Source: Sediminispirochaeta smaragdinae DSM 11293
GTDB lineage: Bacteria; Spirochaetota; Spirochaetia; DSM-16054; Sediminispirochaetaceae
Reading direction: 5' to 3'
NCBI RefSeq assembly: GCF_000143985.1
Contig: NC_014364.1
Coordinates: forward strand, 2,108,001 to 2,172,000
Length of the DNA stretch: 64,000 bases
Under the pieces are notes generated by a model. That model saw only the letters and a program-made list of their open reading frames with translations. It was not told the origin of the DNA and did not search any database. Both the position numbers and the translations under genes were made by a program. Shown in pieces: positions 1-8,874 of this stretch (position 1 is the stretch's first letter; every line of letters begins with the position of its first letter).

Positions 1-183
1 CAGCGTTCCGATGGACAACTCATTTCAACACTTCAGGATATCAACAATGGGCGAGAGACCGAAATAGAGTTCCTAAATTTGGAGATTGCACGAATCGGAA
101 ATGGAATGTCTCCTCCGATCGACCCACGAGTCACACGGATTTTAGGAGAGATGATTTTAGCAAAATCTAAAAGCACTATTTGA
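1..183 (+). CDS. 2-dehydropantoate 2-reductase family protein, C-terminal end
   Basis: Open from the first base of the window to a TGA at 181-183 (60 residues), so the start lies outside. The visible segment has the C-terminal helix pattern of the ketopantoate reductase (PanE/ApbA) family: LQDINNGRETEIEFLN followed by PRVTRILGEMI. In that family this region carries the substrate-contacting residues, and the enzyme reduces 2-dehydropantoate with NADPH in pantothenate synthesis. Many bacteria have paralogues of unknown substrate, so no symbol is given. The family call is fairly secure; the specific reaction is not. Confidence 0.7.
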   Translation, partial: QRSDGQLISTLQDINNGRETEIEFLNLEIARIGNGMSPPIDPRVTRILGEMILAKSKSTI

Positions 184-366
184 AAGGTATGTCATGAAGA
201 AAATGACCTGCAGGCAAAAAGCAAGTATTTTGCCTGCAAAATGACATAAGCATCACCAGGATTCCGAACACTATAAAACTTTTACATATATTACAAAGAA
301 CTTCATATTTCCTTCATCTTTCACAATTAACCTTTTCTTAATTGATTTCAACAAGGAGAAATGCCT

Positions 367-1227
367 ATGTTAATTCCAATTAAGAAAAAAAGACTGGTAA
401 AGTTGTCCCTTGAGACAGGTTTGATGTTTTTTACACTTATTGCTCTGATAGTAAGTTGTTCGCATACCGAACGATCCCGACCGGTCACCATGGAGGGAGG
501 TCCCGGTGGTGGACCACAAGGAGGCCCGGGAGGCCCACCACCACAAGGAGTCCCTCATGAAACTGTAATGGTTGCTCAAACCTTACCTGAACAGGTTTCA
601 TCGCAATACTTCTCTGATCTGGATGCAAGAACTGCTTCAATCAATGCGTATGTCGATTATCTGTATGAAAAGGGTATCCTCGTTGGGTATGCAACCTCGT
701 ACTACCCTGATCAAGTTCTTACCCGTGCCGATTTGGCAGTTATGTTGGATGCAAAGTTCAAATATGATGGCACGGCCCCAGGGTATACCGATGTAGGAAA
801 GGATACTTATTATTATCAGGCAACAATGCAAGGAAAGGCAGTCGGTGCATTTGAGGATGTCGACCGTTTTTATCCTGACAAAGCGGTTACCCGTGAACAG
901 GCTGCAGTTTGGATCTATTTGAGTGAACGTTTAAACGGTATGCCGAAAGAGTTGGTGACGAAAAACGTTTCAAAATTTGGAGATTCGGATGATATATCGA
1001 AAAATGCACGGGAAGCAGTAGCGACTGTAGTAAAGCTTGGTATTTTGAAGGCCGATGATGCCGGGAATTTCAATCCAAATGGTATCTTCACAAGAGCGGA
1101 AATTGCTCCTATCATGTATCGTATATTATGTCTTGGAGGATCTCCCAGACAAGATGGTCCTGGGCCGGGCAGACAGGGCGGTCCAAGAGATTCGGGGGAA
1201 CCAGGGCAGGGCCCTATACCCCGTTAA
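367..1227 (+). CDS. S-layer-homology (SLH) domain lipoprotein
   Basis: Predicted exported lipoprotein. A basic N-terminus and hydrophobic stretch end in a lipobox-like IVSC, so acylation at that Cys is likely. A Gly/Pro-rich linker follows (GGPGGG repeats). Then come SLH-like modules with the typical F.DL/Y..YL...G...GY pattern (YFSDLDARTASINAYVDYL, then GILVGYATSYYPDQVLTRAD). The C-terminus is again Gly/Pro-rich. SLH modules usually bind cell-wall polymers; in a didermic spirochaete it could tether envelope layers. An ATG at 361 is only two bases after AAGGAG (353-358), so the in-frame ATG at 367 is the better start. A terminator follows. It is the last chromosomal gene before the remnant island. 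Confidence 0.75.
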   Translation: MLIPIKKKRLVKLSLETGLMFFTLIALIVSCSHTERSRPVTMEGGPGGGPQGGPGGPPPQGVPHETVMVAQTLPEQVSSQYFSDLDARTASINAYVDYLYEKGILVGYATSYYPDQVLTRADLAVMLDAKFKYDGTAPGYTDVGKDTYYYQATMQGKAVGAFEDVDRFYPDKAVTREQAAVWIYLSERLNGMPKELVTKNVSKFGDSDDISKNAREAVATVVKLGILKADDAGNFNPNGIFTRAEIAPIMYRILCLGGSPRQDGPGPGRQGGPRDSGEPGQGPIPR

Positions 1228-1269
1228 CCTTCAATATATTCTTCTATTTCTGATAAGTTATAAGGACAG

Positions 1270-1296
1270 GGCCTCCGGCATACCGGGGGCCTTTTT
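1270..1296 (+). terminator. Rho-independent terminator after the SLH lipoprotein gene
   Basis: Nine-base-pair stem GGCCTCCGG / CCGGGGGCC (one G-T pair) with a CATA loop, followed by five T. It lies about 40 bases after the stop codon at 1227. Confidence 0.8.
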
Positions 1297-1395
1297 ATAC
1301 TTGCTTAACAAATTATAAAATGTACGAAGAAAGATTCCTGGAAGAAGATGTCGGTTTTTCAGATTTGAATTCTGACATACGAAAGTAAAATAGGG

Positions 1396-1415
1396 TATCC
1401 ATGGAGGTGGCGGGA
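1396..1415. repeat. Degenerate att copy (tmRNA 3' end duplicate)
   Basis: The 20 bases here (tatccatggaggtggcggga) are identical to 10393-10412 at the prophage left end. Sixteen to seventeen of them match the tmRNA 3' end at 49434 onward. After this point the sequence diverges (ctcgg instead of atcga). This is the outermost of three copies and marks the original chromosomal edge of the ssrA insertion site. Confidence 0.7.
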
Positions 1416-1476
1416 CTCGGATAACGTCAAGAAAGTTTCGTACAATTATGAAAGAGAAAAGGTCCGGAGGACCTTT

Positions 1477-1723
1477 ATGGACTCAAAAACACCAGGGGAA
1501 ATTATACAGATAGACGAGCATCTGGTGCAATCTATCCCGTTACGAAAGAACAGAAGCAAGAGCCGATACCCGTGCCGGGTATTACACCAGGAAGCTCGAT
1601 ACTTCTGCCGGTCGTGTAGATCTAAACATGCCCAAACTAAGAAATCTTCCCTTTGAAACGGCAATTGTCGAACGCTACAAACGTCGCAAAGCTTCAGTCG
1701 AAGAATCCCTTATCGAGAGGTAG
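1477..1723 (+). pseudogene. IS256-family transposase remnant
   Basis: Two reading frames together give a shortened, frameshifted N-terminal part of an IS256-type transposase. The ATG at 1477 opens a short stretch (PGEIIQIDEH) resembling the start of the intact transposase at 11848-13035 (PGKIIEINEE). Another frame continues with RADTRAGYYTRKL, DLNMPKL and FETAIVERYKRRKASVEE, matching RAGHYNRKL, LQMPKL and FETAIIERYKRREISVEE of the intact copy. It stops at TAG 1721-1723, so the catalytic DDE domain is gone. It is not a recent copy of the intact IS, because many residues differ. Confidence 0.8.
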
Positions 1724-1775
1724 ATTTGTTCATTTCTGATACATGTATGGAACTGGAATAGATTGTTCTATGTGT

Positions 1776-2222
1776 TTATTCAATTTTCAATATTTTCAGT
1801 CCTTTTATTAATCCATTTCTCCTGTATTCTTTATCTTCTTTAGGGTGTGTACAGATATCTACTATTTCATTCATGTTTTGCTTTATTGATGATAGATAAT
1901 TACTAATTTTAAGAACTGAATTAGGCTCTATATTTAGGAAAGTCATGATCCGTTTATCTAAATTATCATTATATTCTTGTTTTGAAGTTTGCCTTTCAAG
2001 TTGATGAAGAATATCTAAACATCTTCCTTCTTTGGTTAGCATTCTACAGGGACCACAAATATCATCGGTCCCAATTACTAACATGCATTTCACATTAACA
2101 TCTGTAATTATTTTATTGGTTACCTTGTGTAGCAAATGGCCATACTCATGTGGGACTATCGGTCGTTCATTTCCAATGTTTCTTACGATATCAAGAATAT
2201 GATGAGGTCTCAATCTCAGCAT
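1776..2222 (-). CDS. DUF1284-like cysteine-containing protein
   Basis: 148 residues from the ATG at 2222, which has GGAG six bases upstream; an in-frame ATG at 2234 lacks a comparable site. The N-terminal LRPHHILDIV and the central DDICGPCRMLTKEGRC resemble DUF1284 proteins, small proteins with a conserved LRxHH motif and a Cys cluster thought to bind metal. A further Cys-His pair lies near the C-terminus (DICTHP). Function is unknown. The gene is AT-rich and points the same way as the phosphatidyltransferase gene 84 bases upstream, so the two may be one transcript. Family assignment is moderate. Confidence 0.6.
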   Translation of the reverse strand: MLRLRPHHILDIVRNIGNERPIVPHEYGHLLHKVTNKIITDVNVKCMLVIGTDDICGPCRMLTKEGRCLDILHQLERQTSKQEYNDNLDKRIMTFLNIEPNSVLKISNYLSSIKQNMNEIVDICTHPKEDKEYRRNGLIKGLKILKIE

Positions 2223-2306
2223 TTTAAACTCCATTCACTGTTACATTTCATACATACTAAAAATTGAAATGTTTCAACCGGCAATGAAAATTGTAATATA
2301 TTAGAT

Positions 2307-2852
2307 TCAATCATTATTTAACAACGATTTCATATTTATATCAGGATTTCTTATTATTAGGAAGATTAGTAATTCTTCAATTGCACTAAGCGTTGCCAGT
2401 GAAAAAACGACCGTCGTTATCATTTTCATATTTAATACCCAGTATAAAAAAACTCCCAAAATCACAATTACCCCCGTCATCTTATTTCCTATTGTATGAA
2501 TACTATATATTTCATGATTCCGTACTTTGCATATTATTACTGATGTTATTCGCGTTATTAAAATACCGATTAAGAGTATATAGTTAATTAGTATTTTAGG
2601 TTCATAAATCAGAATCAATACAACTAACGATAAGTAGAAAAAAACATCGGCCAAAGAATCAAGTTTCCCGCCCCATTTTGTGGCTATTTTTAGTTTTCTT
2701 GCTAAATAGCCATCGATAATATCTGTTAAAACACAGTACAAAATTACTATAGTATTTAATACTTTATGATTCCATAAAATAATTATTAAGGGGGAAACTA
2801 TAATTCTTGATATTGTAAGGATATTGGGTATGTTCTTAGTAATTTTGTTCAT
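2307..2852 (-). CDS. CDP-alcohol phosphatidyltransferase family membrane protein
   Basis: 181 residues with several hydrophobic helices. The family signature DGxxARx8GxxxDxxxD is complete: DGYLAR, eight residues, then GGKLDSLAD. The aspartates bind the metal ions used to transfer a phosphatidyl or similar group from a CDP-alcohol to a second alcohol. The short length and N-terminal NIPNILTISRIIVSP resemble PgsA-type enzymes (phosphatidylglycerophosphate synthase), but substrate cannot be told from sequence alone. It is AT-rich, sits in the remnant island and is probably an accessory copy. The next gene downstream is the DUF1284-like gene. Confidence 0.8.
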   Translation of the reverse strand: MNKITKNIPNILTISRIIVSPLIIILWNHKVLNTIVILYCVLTDIIDGYLARKLKIATKWGGKLDSLADVFFYLSLVVLILIYEPKILINYILLIGILITRITSVIICKVRNHEIYSIHTIGNKMTGVIVILGVFLYWVLNMKMITTVVFSLATLSAIEELLIFLIIRNPDINMKSLLNND

Positions 2853-3084
2853 TTTTTCAGCTCATCATCCATTTAAGCATGAAAGACCAATGTAGATACA
2901 GAATAATTATGATTCATACTTATGTCCAGAATCTTATATAAATAATTGTAAGGCTATCTTGTCCATAGCACAACAAAAACTCAATGTTCTCTATGCAGCT
3001 TGCTATCGTAGGAACTGTAGAATCTTGCATTCCCTATCCTTTACGCCTCTCTCTTCTGACCATCATCTTCTATTGCACGACAAA

Positions 3085-3341
3085 GCGAGCTTCTTGGCGT
3101 GAGTCGCTCGCATCACTATTACAAGAAACGTACCCAACGCCGTGCCGATTCTGATAAAAGAATTGGGCCTTAACGTTCTGTCACCGAAAAAATTAACTTC
3201 CATCCCGCAGAAGGAGCCGGATCTCACTCACAATGGAAGCTGCGTTCTGTGTTGAAGCGTTGAAGGATGCCTTACGAACCATATGGAACACCTGCAATCT
3301 TTAATACAGACCAGGGAAGTCAGTTTCCGCCCTATGGCTAG
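3085..3341 (+). pseudogene. IS3-family transposase (OrfB) remnant
   Basis: Pieces of an IS3-type OrfB are spread over shifted frames. One is LLGVSRSHYYKK near 3090-3130 (the usual start of the OrfB HTH region). Another is YGTPAIFNTDQGSQF near 3279-3325 (the integrase-core segment with the second catalytic Asp), ending at TAG 3339-3341. Most of the catalytic core between them is deleted. Non-functional. Confidence 0.75.
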
Positions 3342-3488
3342 TGAAGGTTCCACCTTAAATGTGCTGGAAAACTGTTTGGCAAACCGGCTCAGCAAATTCC
3401 TGGGGTACGCCTTTGATGCGTCGAGGTGTTCAAGCTCCTTCTCTTCTTCATCCAAAAAAGAAAAGTTCGTCTTATATGCTTTTGTCAT
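3228..3488 (-). CDS. Truncated small protein, possibly antitoxin-like
   Basis: 86 codons from an ATG at 3488 preceded by a strong ribosome site (CGGAGG, spacing 6). The first 40 residues (MTKAYKTNFSFLDEEEKEL...) have the charged look of small CopG/BrnA-type antitoxins, but I cannot assign a family. From about 3345 leftward the frame reads backwards through the IS3 remnant, so the C-terminal half is probably not original. The likely history is a small gene whose 3' end was replaced by the IS insertion. Confidence 0.35.
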   Translation of the reverse strand: MTKAYKTNFSFLDEEEKELEHLDASKAYPRNLLSRFAKQFSSTFKVEPSLAIGRKLTSLVCIKDCRCSIWFVRHPSTLQHRTQLPL

Positions 3489-3684
3489 GATTTTCCTCCG
3501 TATTCTCTTTGCAGTTCCCAGCTTGAAAACTCGGACGCAGGAATTTCTCAAAAAAACTGCCAGATTTATAAATCCGTGAGAGTGCCCGTAAAAAAACGCC
3601 TACAATTTCTCCTGATTGCAGAAAAATCTTCCTTCCGCCCGTCACGGATACCCGGGAGACAATTCGAGTCATAGGAGAACAGAG

Positions 3685-4812
3685 ATGAAGAGAACAGAGA
3701 TGATAAGGAAAAGTGCCATAGTCGCGGCGGCGGCCGTTCTGGCCCTGCTGGTTTTTATAGGCTGTTCCAACGGGACAACGGATTCGGTGAGGCCGGCAGA
3801 GACCTACACCGTCACCTACAACGCCAATGGAGCGGACTCGGGGACGGTTCCCACGGACGGCGGCACGTACATTGCGGGCGACGAGGTGACGGTCCTGGGC
3901 AACACCGGAGGGCTTGCCCTGAACGGCTACGCCTTTAGCGGCTGGAACACGGCAGCCGACGACAGCGGGACGTCGACCTACCTGGAGGGCGCAACCTTCA
4001 CCATGGGAACGGGGGATGTGACACTCTACGCGACTTGGTCGCAGAACGTACACACCCTGAGCTTCGACGCGAACGGCGGCAGCGGAACCATGGCAGTCCA
4101 GACAGTGGCCGAGGAAGCAACGGTAACGCTACCGGTGAACACCTTTACCTATGAGGGCTACACCTTTGTCGGGTGGGCCACAGGCGCCGGGAGAAGAGCG
4201 GCCTATACCGACGAGGAGGAGTTCACCATGGGCACGGCGGATGTAACCCTATACGCGGTATGGACGCCCACCACGTACACCATCATCTATACGCTGAACG
4301 GTGGGACAAATAGCGCCTCCAATCCAGCGACTTATACCATTGAAAGCGCCACCATCACCCTGGCCGATCCGTCCGGAACAGACTACACCTTCGGCGGTTG
4401 GTACAGCGACTCAGTCTTCGAGGCGCAAGTTACCGGCATACCCGCCGGTTCCACCGGATCCAGAGCGTTCTACGCCAAATGGACGCCCCAAGGCACCGTT
4501 ACCACAACACTGAAAGAAGAGGAGCAGATTACCGTTACCGGGACTGGAACCGGAGACTCGGGCCTGGCCGGGACAGTGGGAGCCACCCTGACCATAGGCG
4601 TTAACGGCAGCGACATATACGCCTCGTACCAGTGGTACAGGGACGGACAGATGTTGGACGGTGCGACCGGCCAGACCCTGGAAATAACACTAACTACTCC
4701 AGGGAATTATACCTTTACCGTGGTGGTGACAAACGACGATGGAAACGGGTTCTCGGAAAGTGTAATTGTCACCGTAACCAACAGCACAACAGATCCGGAT
4801 GAGGATGCATAA
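3685..4812 (+). CDS. Lipoprotein with Listeria-Bacteroides (InlB B-type) repeats
   Basis: Starts at ATG 3685 with AGGAG eight bases upstream. The signal peptide ends in FIGC, so it should be a lipoprotein. Three copies of the Listeria-Bacteroides repeat follow, each with the pattern YTVTYNANG...G..F.GW......G..F.M...DVTLYA.W (about residues 30-105, 108-180, 183-255). The C-terminal third is Ig-like (ASYQWYRDGQMLDGAT, YTFTVVVTNDDG). These modules are common in surface adhesin-like proteins. Its stop (4810-4812) is immediately followed by the ATG of the next lipoprotein, so the pair is co-transcribed. Confidence 0.8.
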   Translation: MKRTEMIRKSAIVAAAAVLALLVFIGCSNGTTDSVRPAETYTVTYNANGADSGTVPTDGGTYIAGDEVTVLGNTGGLALNGYAFSGWNTAADDSGTSTYLEGATFTMGTGDVTLYATWSQNVHTLSFDANGGSGTMAVQTVAEEATVTLPVNTFTYEGYTFVGWATGAGRRAAYTDEEEFTMGTADVTLYAVWTPTTYTIIYTLNGGTNSASNPATYTIESATITLADPSGTDYTFGGWYSDSVFEAQVTGIPAGSTGSRAFYAKWTPQGTVTTTLKEEEQITVTGTGTGDSGLAGTVGATLTIGVNGSDIYASYQWYRDGQMLDGATGQTLEITLTTPGNYTFTVVVTNDDGNGFSESVIVTVTNSTTDPDEDA

Positions 4813-4813
4813 G

Positions 4814-7105
4814 ATGAGAACACAGACTCGCCGGTTTACCGGCATCATCATACTGGCCGTAGTCTTGGGGATTTCCGGCTGTAAAATGCCTCTTGCCAAT
4901 GAGCCCGACGGTTCCACCGGGGGCAAACAGGTCACTCTGACGATATCCACCGGAACGGTGAACGCCCGGACGGTGACTGTGCAGGAAGGCGATATTAACA
5001 TCGCTTCCTACAAACTGACCGCCGTACAGGGGAGCACCACCCTTACCGAAACCTGGGCCGACCTTGCGAACGCACAGATCACCCTGGAGACGGGAATCTG
5101 GACTTTCATCCTCCAGGCTTTCAGTGGAGCATCCGAGTCGGGCGAACCAACTGGCGACCTGCTGCTGCAAGGAACGCTGACAAAAACTATAAGCGAACCG
5201 ACGAACCTTGCCTTTACGATGGCACCCGCTACAACCGGCACGGGAAATGTGGAAATAACCATCACCTGGCCGGAGACAATAACAGCGGTCAGCACAGTTT
5301 CTGCAAAGTTTGGAGAGGATGATTATGTAACAGAGGATATCTCTTCCGGCACCTATACGTATACCTTTACAAAATCTGACGTAGCATCAACCTCTTCAGG
5401 CATACTGCTGACTATAGGCATGATGGGTGCCAGACCCGGCCCTTCCCTCATAACCGTGAACGAGCTGGTACACGTCTACGACAACCTCACCAGCCGCAAG
5501 ACGATTGCCCTGTCGGAGACCGACTTCAACAGTGCCCCGGAGGCGCCCTCAGACCTGACTGCTTCGCGTGAGGTGATGAGCACCACGGTTAACCTTTTCT
5601 GGACGGACAACTCCACCAACGAGACAGCGTTCGAGATTCAGTACTCCGACGATGATGGAAGTAACTGGAACGATCTGAGTACCGACGTTTCGCCGGGAGC
5701 GACGGGGTACGATGACGAAGGCCTGACGCGGGGAACGACCCGCAGCTACCGGATATTGGCGGTAAACGGTTTCGGCGCGTCGGAATACTCCGACACCGCC
5801 GCCGTTACGGTGCCCTGGCTGGTGACCTTTGACAAGGACTCCGAAGATGCTGTCGGCGCCATGGACAGCGAGGAAGCGGCGGACGACGGAACAATAACCC
5901 TGCCTGTCGGCACCTTTAGCCGCGACGGCTATACCTTTGCCGGGTGGACCACCGACCGTGAGTCAGTCATGTCCTGGCCAAAAGTCCCGGAATACGACGA
6001 CGGGGAAAGCATCACCATGACGGAGAACCTAAACCTCTACGCCGTGTGGTGGTCCCAGAGCATGGAAATGACCTCCTTTATCTTTAGAGCGGCGGACAAC
6101 GCGGCATTGAGTGACGACGTGGAAGGTGTCATCGATGGAACAGGCATCTACGTAACCCTTCCCCCGGGAACGGACCGGACCGACCTGACCCCGACCGTAA
6201 CCCATGCCGGAAGGACCTGCTACATTTCAGGGCTGCCGAATGAAAACGCGTTCGATCTCTCCGCGGATTTTACCGACAGAGTGTACTACGTTGTACAGGC
6301 CGAGGACGGAAATACGACCACCTACCGTGCAATGGTCGGATTATCCCATACCCTGACCTACGACGACAACGGAGCCACAGACGGAACCGTACCCGATCCC
6401 AACTCGGGATTTGCGGTAACCGCCGCAGATAACACCGGCACACTGGTCAGGATTCCCACTGCGGGAACAGCGGAGGCTTTCAAATTTGGGGGCTGGAACA
6501 CAGCCGCCGACGGCACCGGCACCAGCTACCAGCCGGGGGATATCTTTACCATTACAGAGGACATCACTCTCTACGTTAACTGGGTTGCCTTTGAAGTGGG
6601 GGACATCGGTCCCGCCAGTGGATACATCTTCTACGCAAAGAGTAGCTTCTCCGACGGCTGGCGGTATCTGGAGGCGGCCCCCGCATCCACCGAGCCCTCA
6701 GATTACACAGGGTACAAAAAGTGGGCAAACAGCTATACCGCGGATATATTTGTGGACGAGACGGTTATAGGCACGGGCCAGACAAACACCGCCGCTATTG
6801 TGACCGCCCTGGACGCGCAGGGAGAAACCGACTACGCGGCGAAGCACTGCGACGACCTGGTCGTGGGCGGCTACGACGACTGGTTTTTACCCAGCACGGA
6901 CGAATTGAGAGCCATGGCTAACGATCTGTACATGGATCTGGGGCTCGGGGGCTTTTCAACAGATTCTGTTTACTGGAGTTCCAGCCAGTGCAATACCAAT
7001 AAAACCTATGCCGACTATGTAAATTTCGCCAACGGCAGCTATGGTTCGGGTCCAAAGGATGCTGGTATGTATGGTATCAATGTACGGGCGGCCCGGATGT
7101 TTTAG
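4814..7105 (+). CDS. Large surface lipoprotein: FN3-like, Listeria-Bacteroides repeats, DUF1566-type C-terminus
   Basis: About 763 residues. ATG 4814 is preferred over ATGs at 4799 and 4805 because GAGG sits nine bases before it. Signal peptide ends in ISGC (lipobox). Order of parts: a beta-rich N-terminal region; a fibronectin-III-like unit around residues 240-330 (APSDLTASR...NLFWTDNSTNETAFEIQYS); two Listeria-Bacteroides repeats (YTFAGWTTD..., FKFGGWNTAADGTG); and a C-terminal DUF1566/Lcl-type domain. That last domain has DWFLPSTDELRAM and VYWSSSQ and ends in INVRAARMF, the usual C-type-lectin-like fold ending. Likely an adhesin or ligand-binding surface protein encoded in tandem with the gene before it. 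Confidence 0.8.
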   Translation: MRTQTRRFTGIIILAVVLGISGCKMPLANEPDGSTGGKQVTLTISTGTVNARTVTVQEGDINIASYKLTAVQGSTTLTETWADLANAQITLETGIWTFILQAFSGASESGEPTGDLLLQGTLTKTISEPTNLAFTMAPATTGTGNVEITITWPETITAVSTVSAKFGEDDYVTEDISSGTYTYTFTKSDVASTSSGILLTIGMMGARPGPSLITVNELVHVYDNLTSRKTIALSETDFNSAPEAPSDLTASREVMSTTVNLFWTDNSTNETAFEIQYSDDDGSNWNDLSTDVSPGATGYDDEGLTRGTTRSYRILAVNGFGASEYSDTAAVTVPWLVTFDKDSEDAVGAMDSEEAADDGTITLPVGTFSRDGYTFAGWTTDRESVMSWPKVPEYDDGESITMTENLNLYAVWWSQSMEMTSFIFRAADNAALSDDVEGVIDGTGIYVTLPPGTDRTDLTPTVTHAGRTCYISGLPNENAFDLSADFTDRVYYVVQAEDGNTTTYRAMVGLSHTLTYDDNGATDGTVPDPNSGFAVTAADNTGTLVRIPTAGTAEAFKFGGWNTAADGTGTSYQPGDIFTITEDITLYVNWVAFEVGDIGPASGYIFYAKSSFSDGWRYLEAAPASTEPSDYTGYKKWANSYTADIFVDETVIGTGQTNTAAIVTALDAQGETDYAAKHCDDLVVGGYDDWFLPSTDELRAMANDLYMDLGLGGFSTDSVYWSSSQCNTNKTYADYVNFANGSYGSGPKDAGMYGINVRAARMF

Positions 7106-7402
7106 CACGACGACTGCGCACAATACAGACAAGGTAAACAGGCGACGGGGCTCCTGTTGCCCCTTCCTGCGGGGCGGTGATTTTGGCCTACCCCGCGTGA
7201 GGGATGGGAGGGGCGGCGAAGCCGGACCCCGCAGGCGCAAAGCGCCGAGGAGGCCGAAGCGATAGCGGAGCCCCGGACAGCCCGACCCCGGACCCGGAAA
7301 GCCGGGGTCGGGGGCACGCCCTAATACCGATTACCGTTATGGAAGTGAATATTCCGAGAAAGTGTACGCAATCGGGTATTGTAGGGCATCTCATATAAGG
7401 TT
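7106..7402. repeat. GC-rich intergenic segment with a perfect 11-bp inverted repeat
   Basis: No gene is supported between the lipoprotein gene and the AraC-type gene. The stretch is much richer in G and C than its surroundings. At 7281-7291 and 7302-7312 it holds a perfect inverted repeat, CCCGACCCCGG / CCGGGGTCGGG, with a 10-base loop. No T-run follows, so it is not a standard terminator. It has the look of a dispersed genomic repeat, but a second copy is not present in this window. Confidence 0.45.
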
Positions 7403-8614
7403 TTACGGGTGACCCAAGTCGCCGTTGTTTTTTACACTCGCTTGGGGCAGGCGGCTATGTACTCTTTTTCTCGGAGCCTCATCGGGGCCGGACTGTTTCC
7501 GGTATGCACTGGGCGAGCAGCCCGTTATCTGCCTGAAGGCTGTGTTGAAAGTTGATAGGGAGTTGAAACCGCAGTCCAGGGATATATCGATAATTTTCGC
7601 ACCCGGCTTTCTGATAAGAAGCGTGCGGGCCTCGGCAATCCGTTTTTCTTTCAGCCAGGTACTGAAATTTTTCTGCAGGCGGGTGTTGAGAATTTCCGAG
7701 AGCTGATGGGATGTTATGCCCAGGGCGTCAGCCGTCTTTTCGATGGACAGGGATTCATCGGTAAACACTTTGTTTTCGGCCATCATCTTTTCCAGTCCTT
7801 CGACAATGGCGTCAATTGGCAGCTTATCGGTCTGGGATCGGGCGTAATAGGTTCGCAGGGTTTCCGTGTTGACGATGTTCATAGCAAAGGGATAGCGGTA
7901 GCCGTACAGAAACGTAAAAACGGTAATAACCATAAAACGCAGGGTATAGAGGTTGTACAAACCTGATATATTATCGTACTTGGCTGCAAAAAAAGCGATA
8001 AGAAAACCGGAAGAAAGAATAAAAAAGAGTGTAAGAAAACCCCATGAGAGAACCGCCACGTACTTGTCCCTTTTGTCTGCACGGGCATCCCTGTACAGGG
8101 ATACATAGTGCCGGGTAATGGCGATCAGATATACCCCCTCCAGCACAATAGTGGAAACGGAAACCATCCTCACGGTGAATACGGTTTTGTATATATACCC
8201 TTTGTAGTCCCGGCCAGCTATGGTCACATCCAGGGGATACCCGATTCTGGCGGTCAGAATAGCCAGGACAATAACTGCCGCCGCAGCCGGGATAAAATGA
8301 AACAGCAGCTTCTTTGAAAAGTTGAAAGATAATTCTGGAAGTGACCTGAAATAAAAATAGATCAGGGGTATGAGCATGCATACCGAAAGGGTACTTGTTA
8401 TATGAACATAGGGAAATATATGCTGCCAGGACATGGCATCGAAAAAAAGGTGCAAAGAGATACAGAACTGGTATATTGCCAGGAGCAGCATTATGAGGGC
8501 ATAGAGATAATTCCTGCTGTCTTTTTTCTTCAGCACCATTTGCCCCAAGGCAAGCAGTAGTGCAAGGAGCCCCCCGAAAAAAACAAGGTTATCGATAAAG
8601 AGTACGGTATTCAC
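7403..8614 (-). CDS. AraC-family regulator with membrane-spanning N-terminus
   Basis: 403 residues. The first ~230 are hydrophobic with about seven predicted membrane helices (LVFFGGLLALLLALGQ, YLYALIMLLLAIYQF, LLFHFIPAAAAVIVLAIL and others), as in 7TM-type sensors. The C-terminal ~100 residues are an AraC DNA-binding domain with both HTH units: SIEKTADALGITSHQLSEIL, then AGAKIIDISLDCGFNSLSTFNTAFRQITGCSPS. Membrane-bound AraC proteins of this layout sense an extracellular signal and regulate nearby genes. The convergent lipoprotein pair is a possible target, but nothing in the sequence proves it. Confidence 0.85.
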   Translation of the reverse strand: MNTVLFIDNLVFFGGLLALLLALGQMVLKKKDSRNYLYALIMLLLAIYQFCISLHLFFDAMSWQHIFPYVHITSTLSVCMLIPLIYFYFRSLPELSFNFSKKLLFHFIPAAAAVIVLAILTARIGYPLDVTIAGRDYKGYIYKTVFTVRMVSVSTIVLEGVYLIAITRHYVSLYRDARADKRDKYVAVLSWGFLTLFFILSSGFLIAFFAAKYDNISGLYNLYTLRFMVITVFTFLYGYRYPFAMNIVNTETLRTYYARSQTDKLPIDAIVEGLEKMMAENKVFTDESLSIEKTADALGITSHQLSEILNTRLQKNFSTWLKEKRIAEARTLLIRKPGAKIIDISLDCGFNSLSTFNTAFRQITGCSPSAYRKQSGPDEAPRKRVHSRLPQASVKNNGDLGHP

Positions 8615-8874
8615 CGGGCCCCCGCGTATTTATCTGTTCTTTGGATCAGGTTCAGGTACAGCTCCCTTGGGGGGAACAAAACCGCCGGACCTTCTTCAGA
8701 AAAGCCGGCTTCCTTCCGGATCAATACCCGTACGCCAAACCCGATTACAATTATAAAAAATCCGCAACAGAGATGTCAACAAGTATGCCGCCGGATGTAA
8801 AGAGGGCCGGTTTTTGAGGACAGGGTGATCTGCGACAAACATAAAGGGGCGGGGATCATCCGCAGTCGAGAAAA
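8615..8874. other. Intergenic region upstream of the AraC-type gene
   Basis: No coding region or RNA gene is recognised. It presumably contains the leftward promoter of the AraC-type gene, but no convincing -35/-10 pair stood out. Confidence 0.3.

Noticed and set aside
3283-3674. Rightward frames between the IS3 remnant and the first repeat lipoprotein
   Set aside because: They carry frame-mixed transposase remnants or the reverse of the small leftward gene, with no ribosome sites.
8480-8640. CRISPR or other regular repeat array anywhere in the window
   Set aside because: I looked for regularly spaced direct repeats and found only the operator, attC and coding repeats described; no CRISPR array or cas gene is present.
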